64,000 bases of DNA, from contig NZ_CP059211.1 in NCBI RefSeq assembly GCF_014252115.1, forward strand, positions 310,001-374,000, written 5' to 3'. The translations under genes and the position numbers were made by a program. Positions 8,857 to 18,958 of the stretch are shown here, piece by piece. Position 1 is the first letter of the stretch; every line of letters begins with the position of its first letter. The notes under the pieces are model-generated. The model made no database searches and was not told the origin of the DNA. It saw only the letters and a list, made by a program, of their open reading frames with translations. The DNA comes from Blattabacterium cuenoti (GTDB lineage: Bacteria; Bacteroidota; Bacteroidia; Flavobacteriales; Blattabacteriaceae).

Positions 8857-10254
8857 TTATTTTCCAATGCAAAATTTTGAGAAAATATTTTTTAGTATAT
8901 CTTCATTTGTTATTTCTCCTGTAATTACTCCTAAATATCGTAATACCTCTTTAATATATATTGATATTAAATCTACTGAAAATCCATTATTAAAAGCATG
9001 ACGTGCCAATAATAGTTCTTTTAATGATAGTTTCAAAGCTTCATAATGTCTATATTGTGTTATCACTATTTTTTTTTCTTTTAATTTATCCAAAAAAAAA
9101 GTACTCAAAGCATTGAGTACCTTTTTAACTTCAAAAAAGTTCTTTGAAGAAATTTCAAAAAAATGAGGAAATTTTGACTTGAAATATTCAAAATTATGAA
9201 CAGAAGATATATCTGATTTATTTGCTATGACAAAAATATTTTTTAATGGATATTCATTGTGAATATTTTGAATATCCATAATAATTTTTTTTTCTTCTTT
9301 CTTACTATTTGAAGAATCAAAAATGTATAATATGACTTGAGCCTCTTCCATTTTTTTCATAGTTTTTTTCATACCCATAGCTTCTATAGGATCTTTAGTT
9401 TTTCTGATTCCTGCTGTATCGAAAAAATGAAAAAGAATTCCATCTAAAATGATTTCTCCTTCCACATAATCTCTAGTTGTTCCTTCTATATGGGATACAA
9501 TGGAACGATCTTCCTGAATTACCTGATTAAAAAAAGTAGACTTTCCTACATTTGTTTCTCCAATGATTGACACATAAATTCCTTTTTTTATAGCATTTCC
9601 TAATGAAAAAGATTCAATTAATTTTTTTAAAGTCTCTTCTAATTCTTGCAAAAAAGAAAAAAGTTCTGATCTTTTAGCAAAAACCACATCCTCTTCAGAA
9701 AAATCCAACTCCAATTCTAATAGAGATGCAAAATCCAATAATTTTTTTCTTAAATTCTTAATGGTATCAGATAACGATCCTTTGATATGATGTAAAGATA
9801 TTTCATGACATACTTTATTTTCAGATCTGATCAAATCAGCTATAGCTTCAGCTTGTGATAAATCTATTTTTTTGTTTATAAAAGCACGAAATGTAAATTC
9901 TCCAGGACGAGACAGACGTATTCCTTTTCTAATGAGTAATTGCAAAATCTGTTGTTGAATATAATAAGATCCATGACAAGAAATCTCGATCATATTTTCT
10001 CCTGTATAAGAGAAAGGAGATTTAAAAATAGAAACTAAAACTTGATCTAAAAAATTATTATTTTCTGATACAATGTATCCTAAATGAATAGTATGTGTAG
10101 ATTGTTTTTCTAGTTTTTTTCCAGGTTTAATAGAAATAAAAATATTTTCAACAATAGATATTGAATTTTTACCAGAAATACGAATAACAGAAATAGCACT
10201 ATATCCAATAGGAGTAGCTAAAGAAACAATGGTGTCATCATTTAAATCGAACAT
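8857..10254 (-). CDS. mnmE: tRNA modification GTPase MnmE
   Basis: MnmE works with MnmG to place the aminomethyl group on the wobble uridine (U34) of certain tRNAs. The 465-residue protein has the N-terminal tetrahydrofolate-binding domain and a central helical domain. The inserted G domain shows GETNVGKS (near residue 231), GTTRD and DTAGIRKT. The terminal FSKFCIGK carries the catalytic CIGK motif. All functional parts are present despite genome reduction. The start faces prmC across 83 bases, which must hold two divergent promoters. Confidence 0.96.
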   Translation of the reverse strand: MFDLNDDTIVSLATPIGYSAISVIRISGKNSISIVENIFISIKPGKKLEKQSTHTIHLGYIVSENNNFLDQVLVSIFKSPFSYTGENMIEISCHGSYYIQQQILQLLIRKGIRLSRPGEFTFRAFINKKIDLSQAEAIADLIRSENKVCHEISLHHIKGSLSDTIKNLRKKLLDFASLLELELDFSEEDVVFAKRSELFSFLQELEETLKKLIESFSLGNAIKKGIYVSIIGETNVGKSTFFNQVIQEDRSIVSHIEGTTRDYVEGEIILDGILFHFFDTAGIRKTKDPIEAMGMKKTMKKMEEAQVILYIFDSSNSKKEEKKIIMDIQNIHNEYPLKNIFVIANKSDISSVHNFEYFKSKFPHFFEISSKNFFEVKKVLNALSTFFLDKLKEKKIVITQYRHYEALKLSLKELLLARHAFNNGFSVDLISIYIKEVLRYLGVITGEITNEDILKNIFSKFCIGK

Positions 10255-10337
10255 AAAAAAACGAAAATATTTAATTTATTCATGTTACACACAAAATAAA
10301 TATTTTTTAGAAATTCGCATCATTTTAATTTTTTCAT

Positions 10338-11237
10338 ATGGTATCTTTTTACAAATTTTACTGTGTTTTTAAAAACACTCTTAAAAATTTATATACAGAA
10401 CCTAAGGAATTGGAAAGTTTATTTTTTATACTCACTACCTACATGTTTCAATGTGATAAAACAACTATTTTATTACAATTAAGTAGAAAAGAAAAAATAA
10501 GTTTTATTATTTATAACCAATTAATAAAAAAATTATGGGAATTAAAAAAGAATAGACCTATACAATATGTAATTGGTCAGACTTACTTTTTTGGAATGAA
10601 ATTTATAGTTAATGAAAAAGTATTTATTCCAAGACCAGAAACAGAAGAACTTGTATACTGGATACTACAGGATCATAAAAATTTTATTCACAATAAACCC
10701 ATACAAATATTTGATATTGGAACAGGAAGTGGATGTATTAGTATTACTTTAAAAAAAAAAAAACCTGAAATTTTACATGTTTATGCCATTGATTCTGATA
10801 AAGAAGCTCTTAATATAGCTTTTCAAAATGCGAGATTACATAATGTGAAAATTTCATTAAAGAATATAGATATATTGAAAGATAAAATAGATACATATCC
10901 AAAAATGGATAATAACTATGTAAATATTATTGTAAGTAATCCTCCTTATGTTAGATTATCTGAAAAAAAATTTTTACATCCAAATATTGTTCAATATGAA
11001 CCTTATCAAGCTTTATTTGTTCCTGACGAAGATCCTTTGATTTTTTATAAGAAAATTTCTTTTTGGATTAAAAAAAAACTGACTGGAATCGTCTATGTTT
11101 ATTTTGAAATAAATCAATTTATTTATTCAGATATCATTTATTTTTTAAAAAAAATAGGATTTTTAAATATAGAAATAAGAAAAGATTATCAAGGATTCTT
11201 CAGAATGGTTCGTGCGGTTTATTACAAAAAAAAATAA
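10338..11237 (+). CDS. prmC: Release factor glutamine methyltransferase
   Basis: PrmC methylates the glutamine of the GGQ loop in peptide release factors, using SAM. The 299-residue protein has an N-terminal helical part and the methyltransferase fold with FDIGTGSGCISI (SAM loop). The catalytic IVSNPPYV segment (NPPY near residue 201) binds the glutamine side chain. A run of 13 A at 10751-10763 is read in frame as lysines and is a potential slippage point. ligA follows 15 bases on and may be co-transcribed. Confidence 0.94.
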   Translation: MVSFYKFYCVFKNTLKNLYTEPKELESLFFILTTYMFQCDKTTILLQLSRKEKISFIIYNQLIKKLWELKKNRPIQYVIGQTYFFGMKFIVNEKVFIPRPETEELVYWILQDHKNFIHNKPIQIFDIGTGSGCISITLKKKKPEILHVYAIDSDKEALNIAFQNARLHNVKISLKNIDILKDKIDTYPKMDNNYVNIIVSNPPYVRLSEKKFLHPNIVQYEPYQALFVPDEDPLIFYKKISFWIKKKLTGIVYVYFEINQFIYSDIIYFLKKIGFLNIEIRKDYQGFFRMVRAVYYKKK

Positions 11238-11252
11238 TAAATAAAAAACAAT

Positions 11253-13244
11253 ATGGATAAAAAAAAAATAGAAAATAAAATATTTCAACTTAGAAAAGAG
11301 TTATCAAACTATAATGATCAATATTATAATTTGGATATTTCAGAAATATCAGATTATCATTTTGATAAAAAATTAAAACAATTATTTATTTTAGAAAACA
11401 AATATCCTGAATTACAAGATCTTAATTCTCCTACAATGAAAATAGGAGCAAAAATTCATAAAATAAACTACATCTCTTCTACTATTTCTCATAAATACAA
11501 AATGTATTCTATTCAAAATACCTATTCTAAAAAAGAATTAATGATTTGGAATAAAAAAATTAGTAAATCAGTTCATTCTTTATCTTTTATATGTGAACCT
11601 AAATATGATGGAGTATCCATTAATTTAATCTATCAAAACGGATTTTTAACAAATGCAGTATCTCGTGGGGATGGAGAAAAAGGAGAAGATGTGACAAAAA
11701 ATATAAAAATAATAAAATATATTCCTTTCAAATTAAGAGGTAATAACTATCCTATATACCTTGAGATACGTGGAGAAATTTTTATTCCTATAAAAAATTT
11801 TTTAGAAATGAACAAAAAACGTATTAAAAATGGACAATTACCTTATGCCAATCCAAGGAATATAGCTAGTGGGTCACTCAAAACTCATAATCATCAAGAA
11901 ATACGTAAAAGAAATTTATTTTGTATCGCATTTCATGTCGTAGGAAATAATTTACCTTTCGATACACAATATGAAGCCATAAAAAACATGAAATATTGGG
12001 GTTTTCAAGTTCCAGAAACAATACGTTTTTGCAGAAACATAAAAGAAGTATTCCATTTTATAGATTTTTGGAAAACCTATAAAAATAAACTATCCTATCA
12101 AACAGACGGAATAGTTATTAAAGTCAATGAATATCAAAAACAAAATCTTTTAGGATTTACCAATAAATATCCCCGTTGGGCTATTGCCTACAAGTTTAGA
12201 CAAAAGTTATCTGAAACAAAATTATTAAATATTACGTTTCAGGTAGGACGTACGGGTATTATTACTCCTGTAGCCAATGTTATTCCTCTTTTCATTTCTG
12301 GAACCAGAATCAAAAGAGTTGCACTTTATAATGATAATTTTATAAAAAAAATGGGAATTCATTATGGAGATACACTTTTATTAGAAAAAGGAGGAGATAT
12401 CATTCCAAAAGTTACAAAAATCAATATCAAAAAAAGATCAAATAAAACCTATCCTATATTTTTTTTAAAAAAATGTCCATCATGTAATAGTATTTTAACG
12501 AAAAAAAAAGAATTATTTTACTGTAATAATCAAAATTGTTCTTCTCAAAGAATAGAAAAAATAACACATTTTGTAAATGTTATGAATATAAAAAGAATTG
12601 GAAAAAAAATGATAAAAAAACTATACAAAAAAGGTTTTTTATATAATTTTTCTGATTTATATAAATTGAAAAAAGAAGAATTACTTCAAATTGATGGGGT
12701 AGGAAAAAAATTGGCATGTGTAATTTTAAGTAATATAGAGAAATCCAAAGAAAATTACTATTGTAAAGTGTTATTTTCCTTAGGAATTCCTCATGTAGGA
12801 GAATATATATCTAAAAAATTGTCAGACAATTTTTTAGATATATATTCTTTAATGCATACAAATTATAATCATTTAATTTCTATTCATGGTATAGGAAAAG
12901 AAATTGCGAAAAGCATTGTTAATTATTTTTCGATTACTGAACATCAGCATATAGTTAAAATACTTGTTAAGTATGGATTACATATTTCAAAATGCAAAAT
13001 AATGAAAAAATATTCTTTTATTGAAGGAAAATCTTTTGTGTTTACAGGTAAATTATCTTGTATGACCCGTAATGAAGCCAAAAATATGGTAGAACTTCTA
13101 GGTGGAAAAGTATATAATACTGTTAATAATAAAATTAATTTTATAGTAGTTGGAAAAAATTTCGGTTCAAAATTAAAAAAAAGTATGAAAAAAAATCACA
13201 TAAAAATTTTGAAAGAACATACTTTTTTGGAAATGATTCAATAA
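11253..13244 (+). CDS. ligA: NAD-dependent DNA ligase
   Basis: LigA seals nicks during replication and repair. The 663-residue protein is full length. It has the Ia domain, then the adenylation domain with the active lysine in CEPKYDGVS (near residue 118). The OB fold, the four-cysteine zinc finger (CPSC and CNNQNC near 408-428), helix-hairpin-helix repeats (LLQIDGVGKKLA, LISIHGIGKEIA) and a C-terminal BRCT domain (about 590-663) follow. It is probably co-transcribed with prmC. A 239-base AT-rich stretch follows before lon, with no visible gene. Confidence 0.96.
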   Translation: MDKKKIENKIFQLRKELSNYNDQYYNLDISEISDYHFDKKLKQLFILENKYPELQDLNSPTMKIGAKIHKINYISSTISHKYKMYSIQNTYSKKELMIWNKKISKSVHSLSFICEPKYDGVSINLIYQNGFLTNAVSRGDGEKGEDVTKNIKIIKYIPFKLRGNNYPIYLEIRGEIFIPIKNFLEMNKKRIKNGQLPYANPRNIASGSLKTHNHQEIRKRNLFCIAFHVVGNNLPFDTQYEAIKNMKYWGFQVPETIRFCRNIKEVFHFIDFWKTYKNKLSYQTDGIVIKVNEYQKQNLLGFTNKYPRWAIAYKFRQKLSETKLLNITFQVGRTGIITPVANVIPLFISGTRIKRVALYNDNFIKKMGIHYGDTLLLEKGGDIIPKVTKINIKKRSNKTYPIFFLKKCPSCNSILTKKKELFYCNNQNCSSQRIEKITHFVNVMNIKRIGKKMIKKLYKKGFLYNFSDLYKLKKEELLQIDGVGKKLACVILSNIEKSKENYYCKVLFSLGIPHVGEYISKKLSDNFLDIYSLMHTNYNHLISIHGIGKEIAKSIVNYFSITEHQHIVKILVKYGLHISKCKIMKKYSFIEGKSFVFTGKLSCMTRNEAKNMVELLGGKVYNTVNNKINFIVVGKNFGSKLKKSMKKNHIKILKEHTFLEMIQ

Positions 13245-13483
13245 AGAAAAAAATAAAAATAAATCAATTTTTAACGATTATTCACAATTAATTTAAGCCC
13301 GTATAGATGATTTTGTTTTCATATAGAAAACAGTTATATTTAATTTGTAAGTGGATATTGATTCTTAGATTATAGATTATATATTATAAGTTATTGATTA
13401 TTAATAAGTTAATTAAGTAAATATTAATTATATATTTAAGATAAGAATTCATTCATCATTTAAGTCAGAAATCTATTTTTTTT

Positions 13484-15886
13484 ATGTTATTAAAAAATAT
13501 ATTTACAGAATCTGGATTCGAGTCTGAAGCTGAGTTTATACCATTAATGAGTCAAGATGAAGAAGATCAGCTACTTAAAGACGATATTCCTGAACAATTA
13601 TGTATCTTAACAGTAAGAAATATGGTTTTGTATTCTGGAATTGTTTTTCCAATTATAGCAGGAAAAAGTGGATCCATACAATTATTACAAGATGCTTATA
13701 GATTAGATAAAACAGTTGGAGTATTAACGCAAAAAAATTCTGGAATAGAAAATCTTAGTGAAAAAGATTTGTACTCTATTGGTACGGTTGCTAAAATATT
13801 GAAATTATTAAAAATGCCTGATGGAAATACTACTGTTATTTTGCAGGGAAAAAGAAGATTTAAAGTCAATCGTTTTATTCAAAATGATCCATACTTTAAA
13901 GCGGAAATTATAGCGTTAGAAGAAAATAAACCTTCCTGTAAGGATAAAGAATATCTTGCTTTAGTAGAATCCATAAAGGAAATAGCTATAAAAATCATTC
14001 AGGATAACCCCAATATTCCATCAGAAGCAAGTATCGCTATTCGTAATATAGAAAGTCCTTCTTTTTTAATAAATTTTGTAGCAGCTAACATGAATTTAGA
14101 CACTAGAGATAAACAAAAATTGTTAGAATACGATGATTTAAAAAAAAGAGCAATGGAAACATTACGTTTTCTCAATGTAGAACATCAACAAATCAAATTA
14201 AAAAACGATATTCAATCCCGCGTTCGTAGTGATATGGATCAACAACAAAGGGAATATTTTTTACACCAACAAATTAAAGCCATACAAGAAGAACTAGGAG
14301 ATATTTCTTATGAAAAAGAAATAGATGAAATGCGTACTAAAGCTTCCAGAAAAAAATGGCCAAAGGAAGCAAAAAAACAGTTTGATCGGGAATTGATAAA
14401 AATGCAAAGAACAAATCCTCAAATGCCAGAATATACAGTACAAAGGAATTATTTGGAATTAATGATTGATCTTCCTTGGAATAGATATTCAAAAGACAAT
14501 TTTGATTTAGAATATGCACAAAAAATATTAGATAGAGATCATTATGGATTGGAAAAAGTAAAAGAACGTATTATAGAATATTTAGCTGTATTAAAATTAA
14601 GAGGAGATATGCGTTCTCCTATTTTGTGTTTTTATGGTCCACCTGGAGTTGGAAAAACTTCTTTAGGAAGATCTATAGCTACTGCACTAAAAAGAAAATA
14701 CGTTCGTATTTCTTTGGGAGGATTACATGACGAATCAGAAATACGTGGGCACAGAAGAACTTATATAGGAGCAATGCCTGGTAGGCTACTACAATCTATT
14801 CGGAAAGTAGGAACTTCAAATCCTGTTTTTGTTATAGATGAAATTGATAAAATGGGGATAGGAACAAATGGAGATCCCTCTTCTGCCATGTTGGAAGTTT
14901 TAGATCCTGAACAAAATACCTCTTTTTACGATAATTTTTTAGAAATGGGATATGATTTATCAAAAGTATTGTTTGTTGCTACAGCAAATTCTCTTTCCCA
15001 TATTCAACCAGCTCTAATAGATAGGATGGAGGTTATAGAAATGAATGGATATACTGTAGAAGAAAAAACGAAAATTGTAAAAAAACATATTTTACCTAAA
15101 CAACTGAAAGATAATGGTTTAAGAAAATCAGATTTAGTACTTGGTACAAAACAAATAGAAAAAGTTATTGAAAGTTATACAAGAGAATCTGGATTGAGAA
15201 CTTTGGAAAAACATATTGCTAAATTAGCACGTTATGTAGCTAAACATATTGCTATGAAAAAAAAATATGTAAAACATTTGAGTATTGAAAAAATGGAAAA
15301 TATTCTTGGTATACCCAATGATCCAGATCGTTATGAAGAAAATAACGTACCAGGTGTTGTTACTGGTTTAGCTTGGACTCATTTTGGTGGAGATATTTTA
15401 TATATTGAATCCAGTTTATCTAAAGGTAAAGGTCACTTAAGTATTACTGGAAATTTAGGAGAGGTCATGAAAGAATCTGCAACAATTGCTTTGCAATATA
15501 TAAAAGCTCATTACAAAGAATTTAACATAGATCCCATAATGTTTGAAAAAAAAAATGTACATGTTCACGTTCCTGAAGGAGCAGTTCCTAAAGATGGCCC
15601 ATCGGCAGGAATAACAATGTTAACGTCTCTAGTATCAAGTTTTACTAAAAGAAAACTAAGATCTCATTTAGCAATGACAGGAGAAATAACTCTAAGAGGT
15701 AAGGTTTTGCCTGTTGGTGGAATTAAAGAAAAAATTCTAGCAGCTAAACGTGCTAATATTAAAGAAATTATTCTTTCGCAGGATAATAAAAAAGACGTAG
15801 AAGAAATTAAACCAGAACACTTAAAAGGACTAACCTTTGATTATGTTAGAAATATGAATGATGTGATTCATTTATCTTTATTATGA
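13484..15886 (+). CDS. lon: ATP-dependent protease Lon
   Basis: Lon degrades misfolded and regulatory proteins in the cytoplasm. The 800-residue protein has the N-terminal substrate-binding domain, a coiled linker, and an AAA+ module with GPPGVGKTS (near residue 386) and FVIDEIDKM. The protease domain has the Ser-Lys dyad: Ser in PKDGPSAG (near 706) and Lys in [11 protein letters not shown] (near 749). Length and motifs are normal. The stop overlaps the lysA start by 4 bases (ATGA). Confidence 0.97.
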   Translation: MLLKNIFTESGFESEAEFIPLMSQDEEDQLLKDDIPEQLCILTVRNMVLYSGIVFPIIAGKSGSIQLLQDAYRLDKTVGVLTQKNSGIENLSEKDLYSIGTVAKILKLLKMPDGNTTVILQGKRRFKVNRFIQNDPYFKAEIIALEENKPSCKDKEYLALVESIKEIAIKIIQDNPNIPSEASIAIRNIESPSFLINFVAANMNLDTRDKQKLLEYDDLKKRAMETLRFLNVEHQQIKLKNDIQSRVRSDMDQQQREYFLHQQIKAIQEELGDISYEKEIDEMRTKASRKKWPKEAKKQFDRELIKMQRTNPQMPEYTVQRNYLELMIDLPWNRYSKDNFDLEYAQKILDRDHYGLEKVKERIIEYLAVLKLRGDMRSPILCFYGPPGVGKTSLGRSIATALKRKYVRISLGGLHDESEIRGHRRTYIGAMPGRLLQSIRKVGTSNPVFVIDEIDKMGIGTNGDPSSAMLEVLDPEQNTSFYDNFLEMGYDLSKVLFVATANSLSHIQPALIDRMEVIEMNGYTVEEKTKIVKKHILPKQLKDNGLRKSDLVLGTKQIEKVIESYTRESGLRTLEKHIAKLARYVAKHIAMKKKYVKHLSIEKMENILGIPNDPDRYEENNVPGVVTGLAWTHFGGDILYIESSLSKGKGHLSITGNLGEVMKESATIALQYIKAHYKEFNIDPIMFEKKNVHVHVPEGAVPKDGPSAGITMLTSLVSSFTKRKLRSHLAMTGEITLRGKVLPVGGIKEKILAAKRANIKEIILSQDNKKDVEEIKPEHLKGLTFDYVRNMNDVIHLSLL

Positions 15887-17145
15887 TGTCCAAATTAGAA
15901 TTAAAAAATAAAAGTTTTCCAATTAGAGAATATTTAATTCAACTTGCAAAAAAATATGGGACTCCACTTTACGTATACGATTCTTGCAAAATAAAGAAAC
16001 AATATATAAAAATGAAAAATGCTTTTAGTGGTATAAAAAATTTTATCATTAATTATGCTTGTAAAGCTAATACAAATCTGAATATATTAAAATTTTTGCA
16101 AAACTTAGGAAGTGGGTTAGATACTGTATCTATTCAGGAAGTAGAACTAGGATTAAAAGCAGGTTTTCATCCTAAAAAAATTCTATTTACACCTAATTGT
16201 GTTTCTATTCAAGAAATAAAAAAGGCTGTTGATTTTGGAGTCAGAATCAATCTAGATAATCTGTCTATTTTAGAACAATTTGGAGAATATTACCCTGATT
16301 ATGCTATAGGAGTCAGAATTAATCCGCATATTATGGCAGGAGGAAATTCTAAAATTTCAGTAGGACACATTGATTCTAAATTTGGAATTTCTTATTATCA
16401 AATTCCTCATATCAAAAGAATATTAAACAATACCGGACTTAAAATAGAAGGATTTCATATGCATACAGGATCAGATATATCAAATATCAAAGTTTTTCTA
16501 TCAGGAGCAAAAATATTATTTCAAATAGCTATTGATTTTCCAAATCTTGATTATATTAATTTTGGAAGTGGTTTTAAAGTTCCATATAGAAAAAATGATT
16601 TAAAAACGGATCTTAATTCTTTAAGTTCCTCAATCACAAAAGAATTTTCAAATTTTTGTTCTAACTATGGGAATCAAATTACTTTGATTTTTGAACCAGG
16701 TAAATTTATAGTTAGTGAATCTGGATATTTTTTAGTTACTGTTAATGTTATTAAACATACTACTTCTACTGTATTTGCAGGAGTAAATTCAGGATTTAAT
16801 CATTTTCTACGTCCTATGTTTTATGATGCTTATCACTGTATTGAAAATATTTCTAATCCCAATGGTCGTTTTCGTTTTTATACAGTTGTAGGATATATTT
16901 GCGAATCGGATACTTTTGGTTTAAATAGAAAAGTTAAAGAAATTCGTGAAGGAGATATATTGTGCATTAAAAATGCGGGAGCATACTGTTTTTCTATGTC
17001 TTCTAATTATAATTCTCGTTATAAACCTTCTGAAGTTATGATTTTTAAGGGAAAAGATTTTCTTATAAGAAAAAGAGAAACAATGCAAGATATATTAAGA
17101 AATATAATAGATATATATAATATGGAGAGATGGCAGAGTGGTTAA
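15883..17145 (+). CDS. lysA: Diaminopimelate decarboxylase, stop codon inside tRNA-Ser
   Basis: LysA makes lysine from meso-diaminopimelate, the last step of the pathway to which asd (also in this window) contributes. The 420-residue PLP enzyme shows the lysine in YACKANTNLNILK, HMHTGSDI, GSGFKVPY, the EPGKF phosphate segment and CESDTFG from the partner active site. The start is coupled to lon by a 4-base overlap. The frame stays open into the downstream tRNA-Ser gene and ends at TAA 17143-17145, so the last seven codons and the stop lie within the tRNA. Cutting the tRNA 5' end by RNase P would remove the stop codon from a joint transcript. Confidence 0.95.
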   Translation: MMSKLELKNKSFPIREYLIQLAKKYGTPLYVYDSCKIKKQYIKMKNAFSGIKNFIINYACKANTNLNILKFLQNLGSGLDTVSIQEVELGLKAGFHPKKILFTPNCVSIQEIKKAVDFGVRINLDNLSILEQFGEYYPDYAIGVRINPHIMAGGNSKISVGHIDSKFGISYYQIPHIKRILNNTGLKIEGFHMHTGSDISNIKVFLSGAKILFQIAIDFPNLDYINFGSGFKVPYRKNDLKTDLNSLSSSITKEFSNFCSNYGNQITLIFEPGKFIVSESGYFLVTVNVIKHTTSTVFAGVNSGFNHFLRPMFYDAYHCIENISNPNGRFRFYTVVGYICESDTFGLNRKVKEIREGDILCIKNAGAYCFSMSSNYNSRYKPSEVMIFKGKDFLIRKRETMQDILRNIIDIYNMERWQSG

Positions 17146-17209
17146 TTGCGGCGGTCTTGAAAACCGTTGAGGTAACACACCTCCGGGGGTTCGAATCCCT
17201 CTCTCTCCG
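17124..17209 (+). tRNA. tRNA-Ser (UGA)
   Basis: An 86-base class II tRNA: acceptor GGAGAGA pairs with TCTCTCC, discriminator G. Anticodon stem GCGGT/ACCGT holds loop CTTGAAA with anticodon TGA; a long variable arm and T loop TTCGAAT follow. CCA is not encoded. The first 22 bases overlap the end of lysA on the same strand. Confidence 0.97.
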
Positions 17210-17256
17210 CTTATAATACAACGTGTATAAAATTTTGCGTAAATAATTAAATTTGT

Positions 17257-18933
17257 TCATATATTTTTTTTTAATTTTTGTATCTGTTTTTTAATACTTT
17301 CATTATTTATTTTTTTAAATAAAAATGTGATCTGTCCTAAGATATGTCCTGGACATAAAATTTCTTCCATATTTTTTATTTTGTTCCAAAAAAAAGTTTT
17401 CAAACGAAGCATATCTAACAATTTTTTTGCTGTATGTGGTAGAAAAGGTTCTGATAGTTGAGCTAACATACCAACAATTTGCATTGATACATAAAGTATA
17501 GTGTTGACACGTTGTTCTTTTTTTTTATTCCAAGGTTCTTCATCTGTTAAATATTTGTTTCCTAGTCTAGCTAAATCCATAAAACATGCTAAAGATTCTT
17601 TAAATTGATAGGATTCAATTAATTTACCTATATATTCTGGATAATTTTTGATCTTTTTTAAAATGTTTTTATCTTTTATAGATAACATTTCAGGATGAGG
17701 AATAACACCTTTATTGTGCTTTTGTGTTAAAGTTAGACTTCTATGTACAAAATTTCCTAATATAGAAACCAATTCAGTATTATTTTTTCTTTGAAAATCT
17801 TTCCAATTGAAATTATGATCTTTTCTGTCAGGCATATTAGCTATAAGAATATAACGAAGGGTATCCTGTTGATTGGGAAAATCTTTTAAATATTCATGAA
17901 CCCATACAGCCCAATTTTTAGAAGTAGATATTTTCTTGTTTTCCAAATGAAGAAATTCATTAGCCAATATTTGATCTGGAAGGATATATCTACTATTATA
18001 TGCTTTCAATATAACTGGAAAAATAATACAATGGAAAACAATATTATCTTTTCCTATAAACTGAATTAATTTGGTTTTTTTATCTTTCCAATAAGGTCTC
18101 CAATCTATTTTTGTTTGTCTAGCCCACTCTATAGTAGAAGAGATATATCCTATAGGAGCTTCAAACCATACATAGAGAACTTTTTCTTTATGTTTTGGAA
18201 CATGAACTCCCCAATTCAAATCTCTTGTTATAGCACGAGGTTTTAATCCTTGATCTAACCAAGATTTTGCTTGTCCATAAACATTCACTTTCCAATCTTT
18301 TTTATGATTAATCAAAATCCACTTTTCCAAGAATTTTTGATATTGATTTAAAGGAATATACCAATGTTTAGTTTTTTTTAAAGTTGGAGAACTTCCACTT
18401 ATGGTTGATTTTGGATGTATTAAATCTTCAGGTGTAATCGATCTTCCACAATTTTCGCATTGATCTCCATAAGCTTCTTTATTTTTGCAATGGGGGCATG
18501 TCCCAGACATATATCTATCAGCTAAAAATTGTTTAAATTTTGGATCATAATATTGTTCAGATACTTTTTCAAAAATCTTTTTTTTTTCACTAAGTTTTTT
18601 AAAAAAAGAAGTAGAAATTTTGTGATGAATTTTTGAAGAGGTCCTGGAATAGTGGTCAAACTGTATACCAAAATTGTTAAAACAATCTTTAATCATGTAA
18701 TGATATTTATTTACTATTTCTTGAGGAGTTTTTTTTTCTTTTCTTGCTTGTATAGCTATAGGAGCTCCATGTTCATCTGACCCACATATAAAAATAACAT
18801 CTGTTTTTGTTCGTCTAAGATAACGAACAAAAATATCTGCAGGTAAATAAACTCCTGCCAAATGTCCTATATGAATTGGTCCATTTGCATAAGGTAATGC
18901 CGCAGTAACTGTATATTTATTTGATTTTTTCAT
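17257..18933 (-). CDS. metG: Methionyl-tRNA synthetase lacking the C-terminal tRNA-binding domain
   Basis: MetG charges initiator and elongator tRNA-Met. The start at 18933 (MKKSNKYTVTAALPYANGPI) is chosen because it places the HIGH motif (HIGH, near residue 21) as usual; the frame stays open 24 codons further upstream, but that part is not family-like. A four-cysteine zinc knuckle (CPHC, CENC) and a KMSKS-like KISTS follow. The 558-residue product ends just after the anticodon-binding helices. Many Bacteroidota MetG proteins carry about 110 more residues forming an OB-fold tRNA-binding domain, which is absent here. The gene is divergent from the 5' nuclease gene, 25 bases away. Confidence 0.94.
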   Translation of the reverse strand: MKKSNKYTVTAALPYANGPIHIGHLAGVYLPADIFVRYLRRTKTDVIFICGSDEHGAPIAIQARKEKKTPQEIVNKYHYMIKDCFNNFGIQFDHYSRTSSKIHHKISTSFFKKLSEKKKIFEKVSEQYYDPKFKQFLADRYMSGTCPHCKNKEAYGDQCENCGRSITPEDLIHPKSTISGSSPTLKKTKHWYIPLNQYQKFLEKWILINHKKDWKVNVYGQAKSWLDQGLKPRAITRDLNWGVHVPKHKEKVLYVWFEAPIGYISSTIEWARQTKIDWRPYWKDKKTKLIQFIGKDNIVFHCIIFPVILKAYNSRYILPDQILANEFLHLENKKISTSKNWAVWVHEYLKDFPNQQDTLRYILIANMPDRKDHNFNWKDFQRKNNTELVSILGNFVHRSLTLTQKHNKGVIPHPEMLSIKDKNILKKIKNYPEYIGKLIESYQFKESLACFMDLARLGNKYLTDEEPWNKKKEQRVNTILYVSMQIVGMLAQLSEPFLPHTAKKLLDMLRLKTFFWNKIKNMEEILCPGHILGQITFLFKKINNESIKKQIQKLKKNI

Positions 18934-18958
18934 AATATAACAAGTATAAAATTGATAT

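Noticed and set aside
13245..13483. Repetitive A/T sequence between ligA and lon as a possible origin or repeat array
   Set aside because: Only low-complexity AT sequence; no repeated unit of fixed length, no DnaA-box cluster seen.
17063..17260. A minus-strand open frame of 65 codons over tRNA-Ser
   Set aside because: Its RERDSNPRR stretch is the familiar false translation of a tRNA-Ser complement.
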